Shown: piece by piece, positions 1 to 14,400 of the stretch
Position numbering within the stretch: the stretch's first letter is position 1
Layout of the letters: the number at the start of each line of letters is the position of its first letter
Source of the DNA: Daphnia pulex
Lineage: Eukaryota > Arthropoda > Branchiopoda > Diplostraca > Daphniidae
Direction of reading: 5' to 3'
DNA: 64,000 nt
Assembly (NCBI RefSeq): GCF_021134715.1
Contig: NC_060017.1
Span: 5,332,001-5,396,000, forward strand
Notes under the pieces: model-generated
Told to the model about the DNA's origin: nothing
The model's database searches: none
What the model saw: the letters and a program-made list of their open reading frames with translations, nothing else
Position numbers and translations under genes: made by a program

Positions 1-3000
1 CTCACAGGTGGTTAGCGCCCATCGATGCAGCCCTGCCCTGCCCCCTTCGTACCCGAACTGACCAACCACCAACCGGTGGGAAATAAAAATGTTTTCTTCT
101 TTCGAAAAAAAAAAGTAGTGCACACCCGCGGTTTATCCGCTCGCTATAGCACTGTGTAAATAAATGTACTATACACTGGATAGACATGAAATGTTAATGG
201 GCGCGTAATATCGCGGAGCTCACACTTCCGCTTTTGACACACGGTCGGCCATCATTAAACCCCCCTATAATTACTCTATAATATTTTGTTTAGTAAAAAA
301 ATAAAATGTATACGATGGGCTTTCTAAATAATTCGAACCCTATCATCATTTGCTGGTTTATAACTTCTTTTCATCGCGTCGAATTTCGATCTATTTTTGT
401 GTGATTCAGATCGATAGTTATTGTGAGTTATATGATGTCTCGGGTTACTTGGACTAGATTTCCATGTACGTACGTATGAGGGAACTCCCCGACGCCTCCA
501 AACTTTGTACACTTTGATGATGCCACATGAAAAGGCCAATGGCTGCCAATTTGTGCTCCTCCTTAAATAATAACACGAGTCGTACTAACAGACTTAGGCG
601 TTCCCCTTCGCCACCAGCTCCAGCTCCAGTGTTAACGAAGATGAAGGGGTTGCCATCCTCCTACCATCGACGCATGTTTGTCGCGGTTATTTGGTCGCGA
701 GGGGGGCTCGTCTATATCCTTTTGTATCTGTTTGCCGTACAAGCTGACTCAAAGCTTGTTACCGCTTACACTACACACATCGTCTAAAATACAGCTGCCA
801 GCAAGGGGGGTGAGACACACACAACCCGTTGGAATATTGGTACATATAATAGAGACTCGGCTGCCATCGTTTGATCGCATTAAAAAAAGAAATCACAAGG
901 TTTTTCGTGTATGTGTGCGCGCATCTGTCGAGAGATGAACTAGTTCATTCAGCGCACCAAATGAGGCCCCGCGCAAACAACCGCCCACCATTGACACTTT
1001 GGCGATAGAATTTCCCGTAGTCTACGGGTTTGTGTGCTGTGTGTTTGCCCCGGGTATTTTCGATAGACACGCCCATATTGCTCCTCGGTGATCTTCGTCA
1101 ATCGGCTCCTTACTCGAAAGAAAAAATTAGGAAAAACCTCAACAGATGACAGATAACACTTTTGCATTCGATAATAGATCTCTATTTCTGTTCATGTATC
1201 AACTGTTTTTTACTTAAACTAGACAATCAGCAGGGCGCATCTGTGTGGAAAAGGGTTGATCTCATCTCTCTCAGACTATTTTAGGAGGGGGCTGAATTTT
1301 TATTATTTTTAACGACACCAAAAGATTGGCCGGACGAATATAAGCCAAAAAAAAGGAATAAAGAAAAAGGGTGGAAAAAAGTGTTTCTTTATAGTTTTGG
1401 CTTTTCAGGAGGCGCTGCTATAATTTATCGATACAATTATTATCATAATTTGAGGGGACTATACGAGACAGGAGACGCCATGTAAGACGAAGACCTAAAA
1501 AAAAGTAAAAAAAAGAGAATGGGAATAAAAACAGAGGCCCACCAGCGATGAGAGAAATGAGGTGCCGAATGCAACAGCTCCAGCAACACACATCACTGAT
1601 GTACATGAAAGAGAGAGAGAGAGAGCACCGTGTGTTGTCTATGTGTGGGGGGCACCCCGAAGAGAGTGTGGGTCCGACCCCGACTGCGCCAGCCCAAGGT
1701 GTACAACCGAGCCCCGAAAAAAAGGAAACTAAAAGGCTTTATATATTTTAATGTCTAATATTCCTTTTCCATATCCAGCCCTGTTGCTCCTGACTGAGAC
1801 ACTGTCATTGTTTCAACGGTAGGAGCTGTGAGCTGTATAGCCTCCTTGAGCGCGGTTCCCCGCTGGCCTCTACCCAAAAGTTTCAACTATAAGAACCCGG
1901 CCGTTTTTCCAACTCTCCCATTTTCGATTATCTTTTTTTTCTCTCTTCCACCTGTATTAAATATATAGTCTACTGCTCTCTTGTGTGTGTGTGTGTATTC
2001 CTAGTCTATAATATTAGAGGCTATTAGATAGACCCGGGCGTCCGAGCCTTGAGAAAATAGCCGATACCAACAGGAAGAAAAAACACCAAAAAGGAATGAG
2101 CTTTTAATCTTCCATTTTTTTTTTCGTTTCGGCTGAATTTCCCTTCATCTCATTACTGTAACATTAAGGAGAGAGCCCAGCATCCTTTTAAAAAGCTGTA
2201 TATTTTCATCACATCTTTTCCCGCTCCCGCTCATCGAATGGGAAGCTGGCTGCTTATACACCATCGTTTAGTGTCCAGGTATCCCCAGCAGGGCTTCCAT
2301 TTTTTCTTTTCTATTGTTTTTAGATTCTCTTTTCAGCTTTTTTGGTGATAATAGTGTATATTATATTAGACGCCGGCGATCGGCAGCTGCTTGACGAAGC
2401 TGCCGTGCATTTGCCGCGATCGAACCGTAATATGCTGATGGGCCCCAATAACAAACGAGAGGATATAGCCGGGCCGAATAAAAGACAAAGACTCGATTTG
2501 AAAACGGAAAAAAAGAATCGATTTTGCATGATATAACAGCGGGGTTTATAGTTATTAAGAGAGCCACTGTTCTCTACCATCAAACAATGGCCGTGCGGAG
2601 AGAGAAAAGCTTAAAAAAGCTAAAAAAGCTAACTGGCTTTTATATAGTCTCGGTGGAGGTGAAACGATCAAACGGCCGATAACTGTAAAAGAAAAAGAAT
2701 AAGAATATCTACCGAGAAGAGAAAGAATTGTATATAAGGTAGTACCTATAGTATATACAACGTTATAACAGATATAAATCCTGACCGCCTTTTCCAGCAG
2801 CACACGGTAGTGGCGTGATGGCCGAACGAGAGCCTTTCATTAGTGAATCAGGTGGGAAAAATCGTCGACTCTTAACGTCAAACATCTTCCAACGCATTTT
2901 CGGTTATCTGCTGTTGATTATATTTTGAACACCTTCCAAATTCATTCGATGTACTATTCTACTGGACTCTTGTGGACTTCCTTCTTTTTCAAGGCAACGC

Positions 3001-6000
3001 CCTTTTTCACGACCTTGTGAACAATTCCAAGCGTTCCGAATTTTAGTAGAATCAACTTCGTATAGGACGGACGATGGTGAATAGAAAAGAAATGAACGAT
3101 TTGAGCATTTGGGTATAGGTATGTGTAGTCTGCATTGTTATTTCCAAGTCTAATGAGATGACATCACACATTGTCGACTGCTGGGAAGAAGAAGAAGCGA
3201 GAAAATAAGTTCCCTTTTTGCTTTCTTTCTTTTTTCTTTCTCTCTCCGCTCGTACACGATCGGTTTGGTCGGGTGGCGCGGCCTCGAATGTGAACATAAT
3301 TGCCAACAGATTGCTTTCGATTCAAATGTCTCCTGGCGTCTTCTTCTTCTTCTTCTTCTTCTTCTCCCCTATCGCTTGAAAAATCGCATCCCAACTCCAA
3401 AGTGACAAAGTGTGGGCGGCTCTTTTTGGGATAGTTTCTATCGCCTGCTCTTCGGCGTACCTCCTCAGTCTCTCTCTCTCCGGGAAAGGAGAAGAAATAT
3501 CATGTCATTTGTCAATGTTCCAGCAAAAGCTTTCTTATACAGTCTGTATACTGCACTGCTGTATAATATACTACACCGAAGCCGTCCAGGCCCTTATGTA
3601 CGTTACCGGCATTATAAACAACATCTCCGACGAACGCACTTTGTATATTACAACATTTATTCCGATATTATTTAGTCTGCCCGTTTTTGGATCGCCATAT
3701 CCATATTTTTCGTTTCACTTGAACTCTTTTTTTTTCTTTTACGTAATATTATAGGCTCTCGGTTATCTTTCGTTTTTGAATAATAGCGCACACGCCGACG
3801 ACTAATGTAAATAACGCGAATGTCCATATGGAGGAGAAGAATAACTGCGTGACGCAACTTTTGACTCTATGTACACCTTTTTGGGGGGGAGGGTTTATTT
3901 TTCTTCTTCCGCCATCAAAAGTAACAAAAGTTAAAAGAGAAAATATTTTTTTTGTATTTTATTTTGCATTTAAAAGAAGATAAAAAATAGTAAACGAGTT
4001 AAAGGGGGGGTTTGTGCCCGTCTCTCGCTTATACGGCCGTAGAATATAATAATAATAATAATAATAATAGCATTATATAGGTGCGTGTGTGTGTGTATTT
4101 ATAATACAGTAGATATGTTTTTTGGGGTATTGTAGGAGAGCAGCAGTGCGATGGTTATATGTTGGCCAGGTGTCGCGTCCGCAGTAGATATTTGTCCCCC
4201 GCTGGAGTTGCTCGGCCAACCTGCTGGGGGTCCCCTGGTAAAGTCCAACACGTCCCGCTTCTTCTTCTTCTTCTTCTCCTACTTCTTCTTTCAACTCCCA
4301 GGAAAGGAAAAGAAAAAATAAGTAAAGAAACGGCTCTACATGGAGGAGGATATTTATATATATATATCTATCTGAAATGCAGTTCCATTTCTTATGTATC
4401 CTTATATAAGAGAGCGAGTAGGCTATATACCGCATAGCCGTTTTCTTCGTCTTACATGCGCGATGCGACAGCTCGGCTGGGCGTCTTCTATTCCACAACA
4501 CAAACTTTTCTTCTTCTTCTTCTTCTTCTTCTTTCTCCGTGAGAGCACCGACCGCAACCGCTGTGTATTTCTTATCATAAAATATATATTTTTATTTTTT
4601 TTGGAAAGGAAAGAAATAGTAGAAGTAGTAGTATAGTGACTTTTATACAAGTCAGAAGAAGAAGACAAAAATTGGAAATGTGCTGTGGTGTTCCACAAAA
4701 ACAAAAAAAAAATACCGAAATTCCGCAAATCAAATAATAAAAAAAGATAAGATATGGTCTGCTTAGCTCACAAATTTATATATATAATACACATACACAC
4801 GTTTGACTTGAATTGCTGATGTGTTGGGCCCGCAAAGACGGTCTGTGGAAAACTGCTGCTGCTGTCCCCGGCGTGAAAATTTTTCGGCCGCGGGCCTCTG
4901 CTCGTGTGAGTCGAACGCGATTCGTGACAAACTCAAATCGGATAATAGCGAAGAAGAGTTTGGAATTGGAACAATGACGAACCGCATCAACAATGTTTTT
5001 TTTTCGCATCACCTTTTCACCTTTTCTGACGTCATTATCACAGCCAAATTTTACCGAAAAGAAATGACATGAAATATTGATCAGAACTTTCCCCGTTACA
5101 TTTTTTTACATCATCGGAGCAAAATTGCATTTGAGAAATTTAACAAAAAATGTAATTGCATAATGTATATAAGTCCGGCATATGTAGTTTAGAGTATATG
5201 TATAGTCAAATGAATCAACTAGGAATTTGATTGCACATCCACGAGACGACCAGCAGCTCTGTGCTCTGAATTCTCTCAGCAACTATGCGAGATTGCACCA
5301 GTTAGTGTCACACTTGGGGGTTAGCCCCAGCGGTCCGCGATTATTTATCGCCGAGGCCACCCATCAGCAGCAGCAGCAGCAGAAGGTCCAGCAGCATCGG
5401 TCGTGTTATTACGTTCTTATTATGGCTATCAGAAAAGAAAAGAAACAAAAATAAGGAGCTTGGCACACAACTTTGTGTGTAATTGAAAAGAAAAAAAAGA
5501 TCGAGAGAGATTCCAGAAGGGGGAAAAAAGAAAAAAAATGCTAAACAATAAGGACATAAAATAGTCTTTAAAGTGGGCACGGCTTCATGGCCCATAAAGG
5601 TGTCGAGTTGACAGGGTACCTCTGGCCGTTTCGGACCAATCAGCGAGCCCTAATAATAGACACACACACACATGTGTGTGTGATGCATAAATAGGAGCAA
5701 GATTTACAGTTCATTGATGAATTTTCGCCCATTTTTATATTTTCCCTTCAAGTGGCTGCTGCACCACACGTTGGAAACAATGAGCGGCACCAGCACAGCA
5801 GCGCTTCTCTGCTGCTGCCAGTATAATACGCGTGCTGCGTTTATAATGGAAAGAAAGTCTGTGATCCACTCTCGTGACAATGTGTGGTAGGTTCTTTCTT
5901 TTCAGCTTTTTCGAAAGTGTCGATGAGATTTTCCCGACGCCAAGAAGTTGCTGCTGCTCGAAGAAGAAGAATATCTAATCCTTTGTCTCTTTGCTGATCA

Positions 6001-7680
6001 ATCATAGATTTTTCATCCGGACTGAAAAGGGAGTCGAGTATATAAAAGTCCTCACGAGAGAAACCAAGCACGGACATTTATTTTCTATAAGTTCCACCAG
6101 CATATGATGGGCGGAGAACAAGAGATTCTTATATGTATAATGTTCAGTTGCTGCTGGGTGTGACTATTGGGTGTGTACATACATTTTCGGCGAGTGTATA
6201 CGTATAAGTACAATGTAATAGGAACGACAAGTCGATTATATTGTTCTCCCTCTTTCATTTCATCGCCTGGGATCAATCGCGCCACACTCTCTCTTATTGC
6301 CACCAGCTGAAAACGAGAAAGAAAAAAGTCAAGTGTCTCTATACTGACGACTACATATGCACGATGGATTAATGGAGGTTTTCTGACATATTGACGGGAA
6401 ACATCATGTTGGAAATGAATAGGGATCGGGAATAAAGAGGATCATCTGAATAGAAAAGGGGGGCGTGTGCTACATATATAGCAAGCGCCAAGTTTTGATT
6501 TCCCTCTGGTCATATAGATCTAAAAGAAATAATAAATACAACATATATAATGTACTAAACATTTGGAAAAAATAGGGAGAAGCCGGAGCAACTTGTATTG
6601 ATTGATGGCGAGCGGGACTGCTGTGTGAGGAGGAGGGGGGAGAGAGAGAAAAGAAGGGCGATGGATGGGAGAAAAGTCATGAAGGACACGACTCTACACA
6701 CCAAGGTTCCTGTGTGTGTGTGTGTTAGCAGCGAGGAGCAGCCAGGACATAATCAAATCACGAGGACCTACCGAGCATGAAAGACTTGATTTCAGCGCGC
6801 TCGCTCTCGTCTATCCCTCACAGTGTGCTAGTATAGCACAGCACCTTTATAGAGTATAGATCTTTTGGGGGGGCTCTCGTGTTCAGCATAACCGACGAGT
6901 CCATGTAGAGCAAAGCAGCAGCTCATGATGCAAACAGAACATGTGTGTGTGTGTGTGTCTACACGGAGAGAAAAAAGGGCGAATAAAAGAGAGAGAGTCC
7001 CTGCGCTCGTGTTTGTCTATTTCTATAAATCTATTCAGTATATATATATATATATATACCTATGGCGTGTTGATCGAAATCCACTTTGCTCTCTTTCTAT
7101 ATAGTATATGTACTCCCCGGTCGACGACGTTGGCTGTCTATTTGCTTGACTTGCTCCACTGCTTGCTCCTGTGTGTGTGTATAGCCCAGTATATAATGGC
7201 CTAACAAAGTTAGAAGATGCCGGCTATATCCTATACGTTGCTGCTTTTATAGACACAAAACACACAGCCAGCCACGGCACGGACTGGAGCCAGCGACAAT
7301 AAGAGCGGAAAAAGCTCTTGAATGGACACATGATTTTTGCAGGGCAGATAGAACCCCCACTCCCTTTTTCTCTCTATGATGTAAGGTAGTATACAGAGAG
7401 AGAGAGAGATTCTATGTAGGCCAGTGTCCTCTTTTTATATGTTCATTTCTTACAAAAAAATATCAATAATAATTTAGAGAGAGCTGGGCCTAGTTCTCCT
7501 GCTGGTGCAGCGCGGCCTCAACATCCATAGGCCCCCGGAATTTTATCGTAACGGCTGCGAAACAATAGCGGATACAGTGAGTGCTATATAGTGGATCAGA
7601 TTTGTCGAGTTGATGCAAACAAGTGTATACAACAGAGAGACCGGTGCTTTATAGCTCAGACTTTCATATGAGCGAGGCGT
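1..7680. other. Non-coding, microsatellite-rich region
   Basis: I see no convincing gene here. Open frames are short, lack domain-like composition and have no consistent splice partners. The stretch is dense in simple repeats: GA near 1609-1626, TTC near 3339-3365, 4258-4290 and 4507-4533, AAT near 4046-4069, CAG near 5365-5382, GT near 6711-6724 and 6942-6958, and TA near 7038-7058. It also has many T- and A-runs. The texture matches the long junctophilin introns further right and differs from the AT-rich DNA after 48.5 kb. It is therefore plausibly intron or upstream DNA of a gene extending left of the window. That is inference only. Confidence 0.55.
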
Positions 7681-8976
7681 GAATCAGAAAAAAAGTTGGA
7701 AGGAAGGAGAGTGTTGTGTTGGGTGTCGGGTGACGGTGAGGAGGGATTGGATTAATTGAGCGGATCAAAGAGCTCACAAGCGACATCACTGCTGCCGGTG
7801 GCTGAACTATACGCGAACTCGGCTCATCGCTTTGTAGATTCCGGTCGACAGGCGGCGATCAAAACAGAGGAGGAAATCGTGTCAAAGGGAAAGAAATAGA
7901 CAGCGCAACCGGCAGGCAGCAGAGCGGCAATTGGATTAGGTAAATACAGGAGGGGGGACGCCTCCGTAAATATATGGATGTTATTTTTCAGAGGTTTTCC
8001 GTGATTTATTATGTACCTCCATAGGATTATTGCTTTCTTTCTGGCTCAGCAATGGATAGAAGTGCGTTCAAAATTCAGTTGTAGTTACAATCTTGAACAA
8101 AATTGACAAATCGTTAGCCGGAATAATGTCTGGAAATAGCATACAGAAAAACCTTCCAACTTATAAACCTGAACTAGTAAAATAGGATCATTTTTTTTTG
8201 TTCAATGAAAAGCAGGCAGTTGCGACATCTGATGGTCGTTCTTTTTACTTTTTTGTTACTGCCTAGCGTCGGCACTTGGCGGTAAAATCTAGGTTTTTGA
8301 TTTTTTAAATCTGTTCCAATGTCAGTAACGTGCGTATTATCATAATTGCTATTTGCTAATCATAATAAACTAATCATAATTTCAACCCAAACCTTTATTC
8401 TATAAAACATTTCCTCTTAATTTTCGCTATAGACTCTAGGTTTGACTTGTTCTTGTCTCTGCTTCGTTAAAATTCATTCATTCACCTTAACGAGATCTTT
8501 CTCTCCACAAAAAAAATGTAAATGGATAGGGAGAATTTGTTAATTTTCTAATCACTAATTCAATGGCCACACAAATTGACAGACAATTTCTTCCCGGTTC
8601 GTTTGGGTTTGGTTGTTCACGTAAAAACTGAAGCGTGAAAACACGCGGGATCCGGGAGGTAACATTTACATTTTAAAAATGGACACGAACAAAGGGTTGA
8701 TGCTTATTTTTTTTCAATTATTTTGTTGCGAATTTTATTTGCAATTTGCATTTTGTTGTGGACAAATTTACAATATATTTTATATTTTGGTTCCATATCG
8801 TCTCACACAAATTTTAAAATCTGGCAACCTATTTTCGCGCCCAGTTATTAGGGGAAAGGCTGGGAGTGGGGAAAGAGAAAGAAAATATTTTTCTCAAGGT
8901 TTTTTCCGTTGACGTTTTAGCCTTTTAGGGGCATTTTGAGGTTTTTCACTGTATTTTGTTAACTGTTTTCTCCATC
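7681..8976. other. Intergenic region before the LRR gene, possible untranslated exon
   Basis: The piece near 7681-7939 is less repetitive and ends in a donor-like site (ATTAG|GTAAATAC near 7940), so it could be an untranslated first exon, but I cannot say of which gene. The rest to 8976 is AT-rich and must contain the promoter of the LRR gene. A CTCF-like sequence, ACCATCAGATGTCGC when read on the minus strand, lies near 8222-8238. I see no tRNA or other RNA gene. Confidence 0.35.
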
Positions 8977-10760
8977 ATGCCTCAGCCGAAATGGTACGGA
9001 AAATCTCTTGCGGGATTGTGTATGGACAATATCGTTGACAACATGGAGAAGTGGACGGCATCGCGTAGTTCAGAGCTCGTTTCTTGTCATTTTTATCATC
9101 TGCGTGAGTATGAAATAGTTGGTTATTGTTATTACTGTTATTTTATTATGCTATTTGGACTGCTCACAGCTTATCATTGTCTGGAGTACATGACTGAAAA
9201 CCACTGTCTAACAGAGGACATGTTTGATTTACTTTTAAACCCACACACGAAAGTTCTGGATTTATTAGATTCATATTTATTACCAGATTTTTCACCCGAA
9301 AGAAATCTTCGCATTTGTGGTTTGGCATCGGTCAGATGTTCGGTAATAATTAATTCAGCAATATTATAGAAGTAAATTTATGTATAACTCTTTGCAATCA
9401 CAGCAACTAACTACACTGAAGATTAATGAAGGCTGTCAATATTATTTAAATGAAAAAAGAAATTCAAAAATGGAAGAGACTTTTTCTTCCATGTTGCAGC
9501 TTTTCGAACACCTGCAGATTCTTGATTTGTCTTTCACTATATATGGTGCAAGCTGCATGCTAAATCTTGGATCAACTTGTAAACCAAAAATAAGGTAGGG
9601 TCCCCTTTTAAGAAGTTAATTGATTGTACACATATTTCATATTTTTTCCCCTAGCGAGTTGCTAGTCCAACGCTGCCCTGGTGTTACCGATTCCGTAATG
9701 CAAGTTTTCTGCAACGGTCAAAGTTCCCTTCAAAAATTATCAGTTAGACAAACGGCAGTGACTCTTATCGGAATTAGATTTGCTATCGAACATTTGCCAG
9801 AGCTGGAAGAATTAGATTGCGACAATGATTCTGATATCCTCAACGTTTTTCGTAGTATTCGTAATGAAAAGAGAGAATCAAAAAAATTTTCTTTGACCAA
9901 ATTGTCTATGTTTGTGCACGACAAAGTCCCCTATGAAAAAGGTAGCGTTTCATTGATGGTTGACATGTGCCCGACGCTCGTCGATCTTTTCCGTATTGGT
10001 TACGGCGAAGAATTTACTAATGAGGAGTTGTTAGGTAAGAAAAATCTGAAATGATGGTTTTCGAATGTGTATGGAAATTAAATGCAATTTTATTTCAGAT
10101 TTTCGAGAACTTAAACTAATAAAAAGTCTCACAATTTCGGATGAATCGTCAATCTGTTTTCGTGGCGGAGTACTTCCTCTTCTACAAGCTCGTGGTCTTA
10201 CACTTGAAACATTAGCTTTATCCGTGGAAGTAACGAGTGAAGAAGCTTATGTCATCATCGAGTGCTGCCCGAATATTCGCGATTTGACACTTGTTTTAAA
10301 AAGTAATTATCGGGAAACTCCTGGACCGGTGGTAGATGGCGTCTACTCTTCTTATTGTTCCCCAAAGGAAGTAATTCCATTAAGGAAGCTGGAAGAAATC
10401 TACCTGTCTAACGATATCTTTTTCGCTATTTCACGCGAATTATTGCTATTGCTTTTGTCTTCCCCTGCTCTTACATATGTTTGCATAAGAAAGTGTTTCA
10501 CTCTTGATGACCAAATCATTGAGGAAGCTTTCACTAAAAACAAATTCAAGTATTTGACCATATTAAAGTTTCTCGATTGTTCTAATGTGAGCCAGAAAGG
10601 TATCGATTTCTTCCTGAACGAAACGAATCCTTTGTGCTACATTTATGTAGAAGGCTGTGGAAATGTGAACTTTGATCGGTTGAAGATGATGGTAAAAGAG
10701 AAGCACTGGAATATCAAGTTTTTATATAATGATGAAGATGATGAAGATGTGATGCAGTAA
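8977..10760 (+). CDS. Leucine-rich-repeat protein, uncharacterised
   Basis: I read five exons (8977-9103, 9170-9342, 9404-9594, 9655-10034, 10099-10760) joined at GT-AG sites with introns of 60-67 bp, giving 510 residues. The N-terminal part, with the shape SLAGLCMDNIV then a Trp, a Leu-Pro step and a VLDLLDSYLLPDF stretch, resembles the start of F-box/ZER1-like LRR receptors. The rest alternates Leu-rich strands and turns such as LQILDLS, CPGVTDSVMQVF, LEELDCDN, CPNIRDLTLVL and LTILKFLDCSNVSQKGIDFF, the Cys-containing LRR subtype. The C-terminus is acidic (DEDDEDVMQ). There is no signal peptide or membrane segment, so it is probably cytosolic. By analogy it may be a substrate adaptor of a ubiquitin ligase, but no F-box is evident. 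The start is the first ATG in frame after a run ending TCCATC. I am sure it is an LRR protein and unsure of its role. Confidence 0.82.
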
Positions 10761-11403
10761 GACAATGCGATCCAATATTTTTTACGTTTCGTCCTTTTTC
10801 CTGTCTAAATATTTATTTCCTTATGTTTATATACTATATGCTTTCACAAAATGCTCACCTACAAGGAAAAATAATGATGTTTTTGTCATACAATTCTTTA
10901 TCTGGTATACACGAGTCAAGGTTAAATAGTCGAGGAATTCAATATGTGTCTAATCCGATAATCATGCCTCGGTTTCCGGTTTCGGCATAGCTTGAAAAGG
11001 CAAAACAGAGAAGACGAAAATAGTTACTCTTTTCTTTCCGCTAGATGCCACTGACATAAATTTGTTTTTATTTTGGTCGAAGAACTGAGTGTATATGTAA
11101 CATTTTGTAACAATGCACCTCGTGGACGGATGGCTTCCGAAAACAACTCAATCTAAGATTTTTAAGTTAATTTTATTCAGTAGCAGTCAGTAACTAGTTA
11201 TTAAAAAGAGTTTATTTTCCATAAGTGTGAAAACTGTCCATTTGCCAATAATCAATTGATTTTTTTCTGGACTTGCTCGAGGAATTCTCACGCAATCTCT
11301 CTCACGTTACTATTTCTAAACAATATTGACATACTGCAGGCCTTTACTATGAGGATGACGTGACGGCTCTCATAAGGATGTGACGTCTTTGTGTTTCTCA
11401 ACC
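10761..11403. other. Spacer between LRR gene and adhesion GPCR
   Basis: This holds the 3' end of the LRR gene and the promoter of the next gene on the same strand. It is AT-rich, with a GCTAGATGCCAC sequence near 11038-11053 resembling the recurrent CTCF-like motif of this window. I see nothing else here. Confidence 0.4.
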
Positions 11404-14400
11404 ATGTTTATCAGGAAACCACCATTAGGCTCTGGGGACGCCGCCAAAAGCCAAAGCTCCGGGTACATTCATCAGTTTCTCAAGATGTGCCTTTACGGAC
11501 TGGTCGTCGTCTTGACAGCCGTTTTATTTCGAGTTCACGGTGAAAAGTTTCACTGCGAAAATGGGCAACTTTTTTGCCATTGGACCCGATTGGCCCCATC
11601 CAATTGGACTACAGCCTATGGAGATTGTACCCGAAGCGGAGGCTCGCTTATTTTTTCTCAACACTCAGCCGTAAGTTGATGCGATTCTTTTATCGAGTAA
11701 TGTCCTACGCAATTTCCAAGTATTTTAACCATTTCTTCCTTGATTTTTTACTTAGTACATCGAAGAATGGATGTCAAAAATGAATATCAGCATTTCCAGT
11801 GGAAGAGTGTGGTCCAGTTTACATCGCATTAATCACCGTTTCCAGTTGCTTCATGATCAGCCGGGTAAGTTTCGATGAAAATCTCCTTTCTTCATCAGTT
11901 TAACATTTGACTTTTTGTGTTCAGCATTCGTACCTATCGCAGCATCCGAATGGGTTCCAGGACATCCTTTACCACGCCAGTGGTCCGAAAAAAGGGATTG
12001 CGTCGTTGTTAACCACCGGATGCTCTATGAATCGGTAGACTGCAACTCTTCTTTTGCGATCATCTGCGCCATCAGTATCAACAGGAAAAGCCAGCTGAAC
12101 AATCTCGGTGAGTGACTTCACCACATAGTTCCGTTATTGCAGCACCACATTTTAAGCAAAAATTTTTAACCTTTATGAAAATAATGTTATTTTCTGTTAT
12201 TTTTAACCTTTAGCTTTATGTAAATAATTGGCTTTATTTTGTTTAAGTTCTCCCTCACGGGGATCTGCAAGTCAGACTGGTGATCGACCCGAAAGTCTAT
12301 GAGCAAAGAATCGTGACAAACAACTTGGAAATCGAACGAAATGAAACAAATTTGATGCTCAAATGTAAAGTCACCTATCATGGGTCCCGGAAATTGGAAT
12401 ATTCATGGATAAAAGATGGCGTTTTCATGGGGAATAGCGATTCGGTTTGTCATTAAATATTATAGTTATTAATAGTAGAATTGAATCGTCATTCTTGCAA
12501 ATTCTACATTTAACATTTGCAGGCTTTGATTCCTGCCACGGTTCATGACAAAAGTAAAACTGTATCGGAAGACGCCCTTTATCAGAAGCAAGGCACTTAC
12601 CAATGCCAGGTCAAAGCATTTGGCGAGGTGCTAGCAACGCCTTCCAATGCAATCATTGTTACGTATCGCAAGGTGTTGAACGCAGTTGTTTCAATTTCCA
12701 TACTCAAATCAGCCAAAAATGCCATGAGCATTGATGCAATTATGGGAAAAGTGCGGGATTTCATTCACGAGGTAGGTTACTGAAACAACAAGAAAAATTC
12801 TTTCATTGATTCTGAATATTTCCATTCGCAGAATGTTCTCGAGGATCACTTAAAGTTGAGTGATTTCGAGACGTCTTGGGACCCCTTGTATTCTCTACCC
12901 ATCAGCCCGAACGAAATAGAATACCGGCATTCGCTGTATGTTGACATTGTCAGGCAATATCCGGTAAAAAGAAAAATGTCATAACTGCCTCCGTAACACA
13001 AACTTACCTTTAACTTATTTATCTTAGGATGGTACCTTCTTTCACATAATGGACGTCATCAGTGACAAAGTCAACAACAACCAGCAACTACGTTCTCTTT
13101 CGGGAGCGGAAAAAATAAGCGTCAAGTGGACGACTTATTGCCCGAAACATAACGAGACGATCACCATTCCACATTCTTCAGAGATTTTTCAAAATTTTTG
13201 GCCGCCTTCTTGGGTCACTCCGAATTTAAATCCGATCAGTGAGAAGTTGTTTTGCATCCAGGATAATAACAAAGTCGAATCGCTGACAGACCGGCAGTGC
13301 CTACCAGACTTTTCAGAAGGTGCTTCGTTAACGCCGTTAAATCTTGAGGTAGATAATTTTGCGCATTGTTATGATAATCGATTCTTGAATTAATTTTCCA
13401 AATGGTTTCAAAAGAAATGCAAAAGGGTAGTCACACAACCCGAAACTCGTTGTCGACATGGCTACCAATGGCTGGAGACTACGCAAGTATGTTTCAAAGT
13501 AACCGAAAACGGATCTTGGCATGAAACGATGTCCGCTTGCATGAACGATTGGCCTACTCATGACATGTTGTCCGTCGATTACACAACTCACCATTCCGTC
13601 ATTGCCCAATACCAACACAACGAAGGAACGCCGCAAGACATGTGGTTGCCAGTTCGTCGCTCGTCTATTTACGGCCCATTACTATACTATTCTTCAGTCA
13701 ACTATGGTATTTTCTTCTTTTTGGTCTATATACTTGAATGGCTAACAGATATTATTCATTTTTCCAGGTCCAGAAGGAATCAGCTTGCCGAGCACGGTCG
13801 AACGCTTCACAAATCTTACAACGGATGAGGATGAATGTGTGTTATTGACGAAGAATTCCAACAGTGAAGTGGTACTTTGTTCCACTAGAGCGATACCAGC
13901 GGTCTGCGTTTATCGGCCTAGACGTGGTGCTGAAACAGTGGCATCCAACAACTTGTGCTCACCACCTTGGTTCGGTTACATAATCCAAGGAGGGCAACTT
14001 ACGTGCTTCTCGCTACTTCAAAGTGTGTTACCTATGAACTGGGAGCAGGCGGGTCTAAACTGTCGTTACCAACACATTGAAATGGCAGCAAATGTGTCCA
14101 TGGCAACGTTCGAAAATGCGGGGAAAATCCATCAATGGAATGCTGTCCGTTCCAGTGTATACCATACCGGTACTTCGCAACTCAAATCGGCATGGATTGG
14201 GTTATTCTGGTCCGAATCCGACGGAAAGTTCTGTTGGCTTAACTCTGAGAAAAATTGCGCATTTCAACACTTTAACTGGCATCCATCAGCTAACTGGACA
14301 GACGGTCGCTTTGGCATTATTTCGAATGATACCTGGGATTTGCTGCCCAGTTCTGAATTTCGTCATCATGTCCTTTGCCAAGCTGTGATCGATTTATCTG

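Noticed and set aside
4073-4501. 142-codon minus-strand frame
   Set aside because: It is built from AAG/GAA and GTGT microsatellites (Glu and His-Thr runs). It has no protein-like core.
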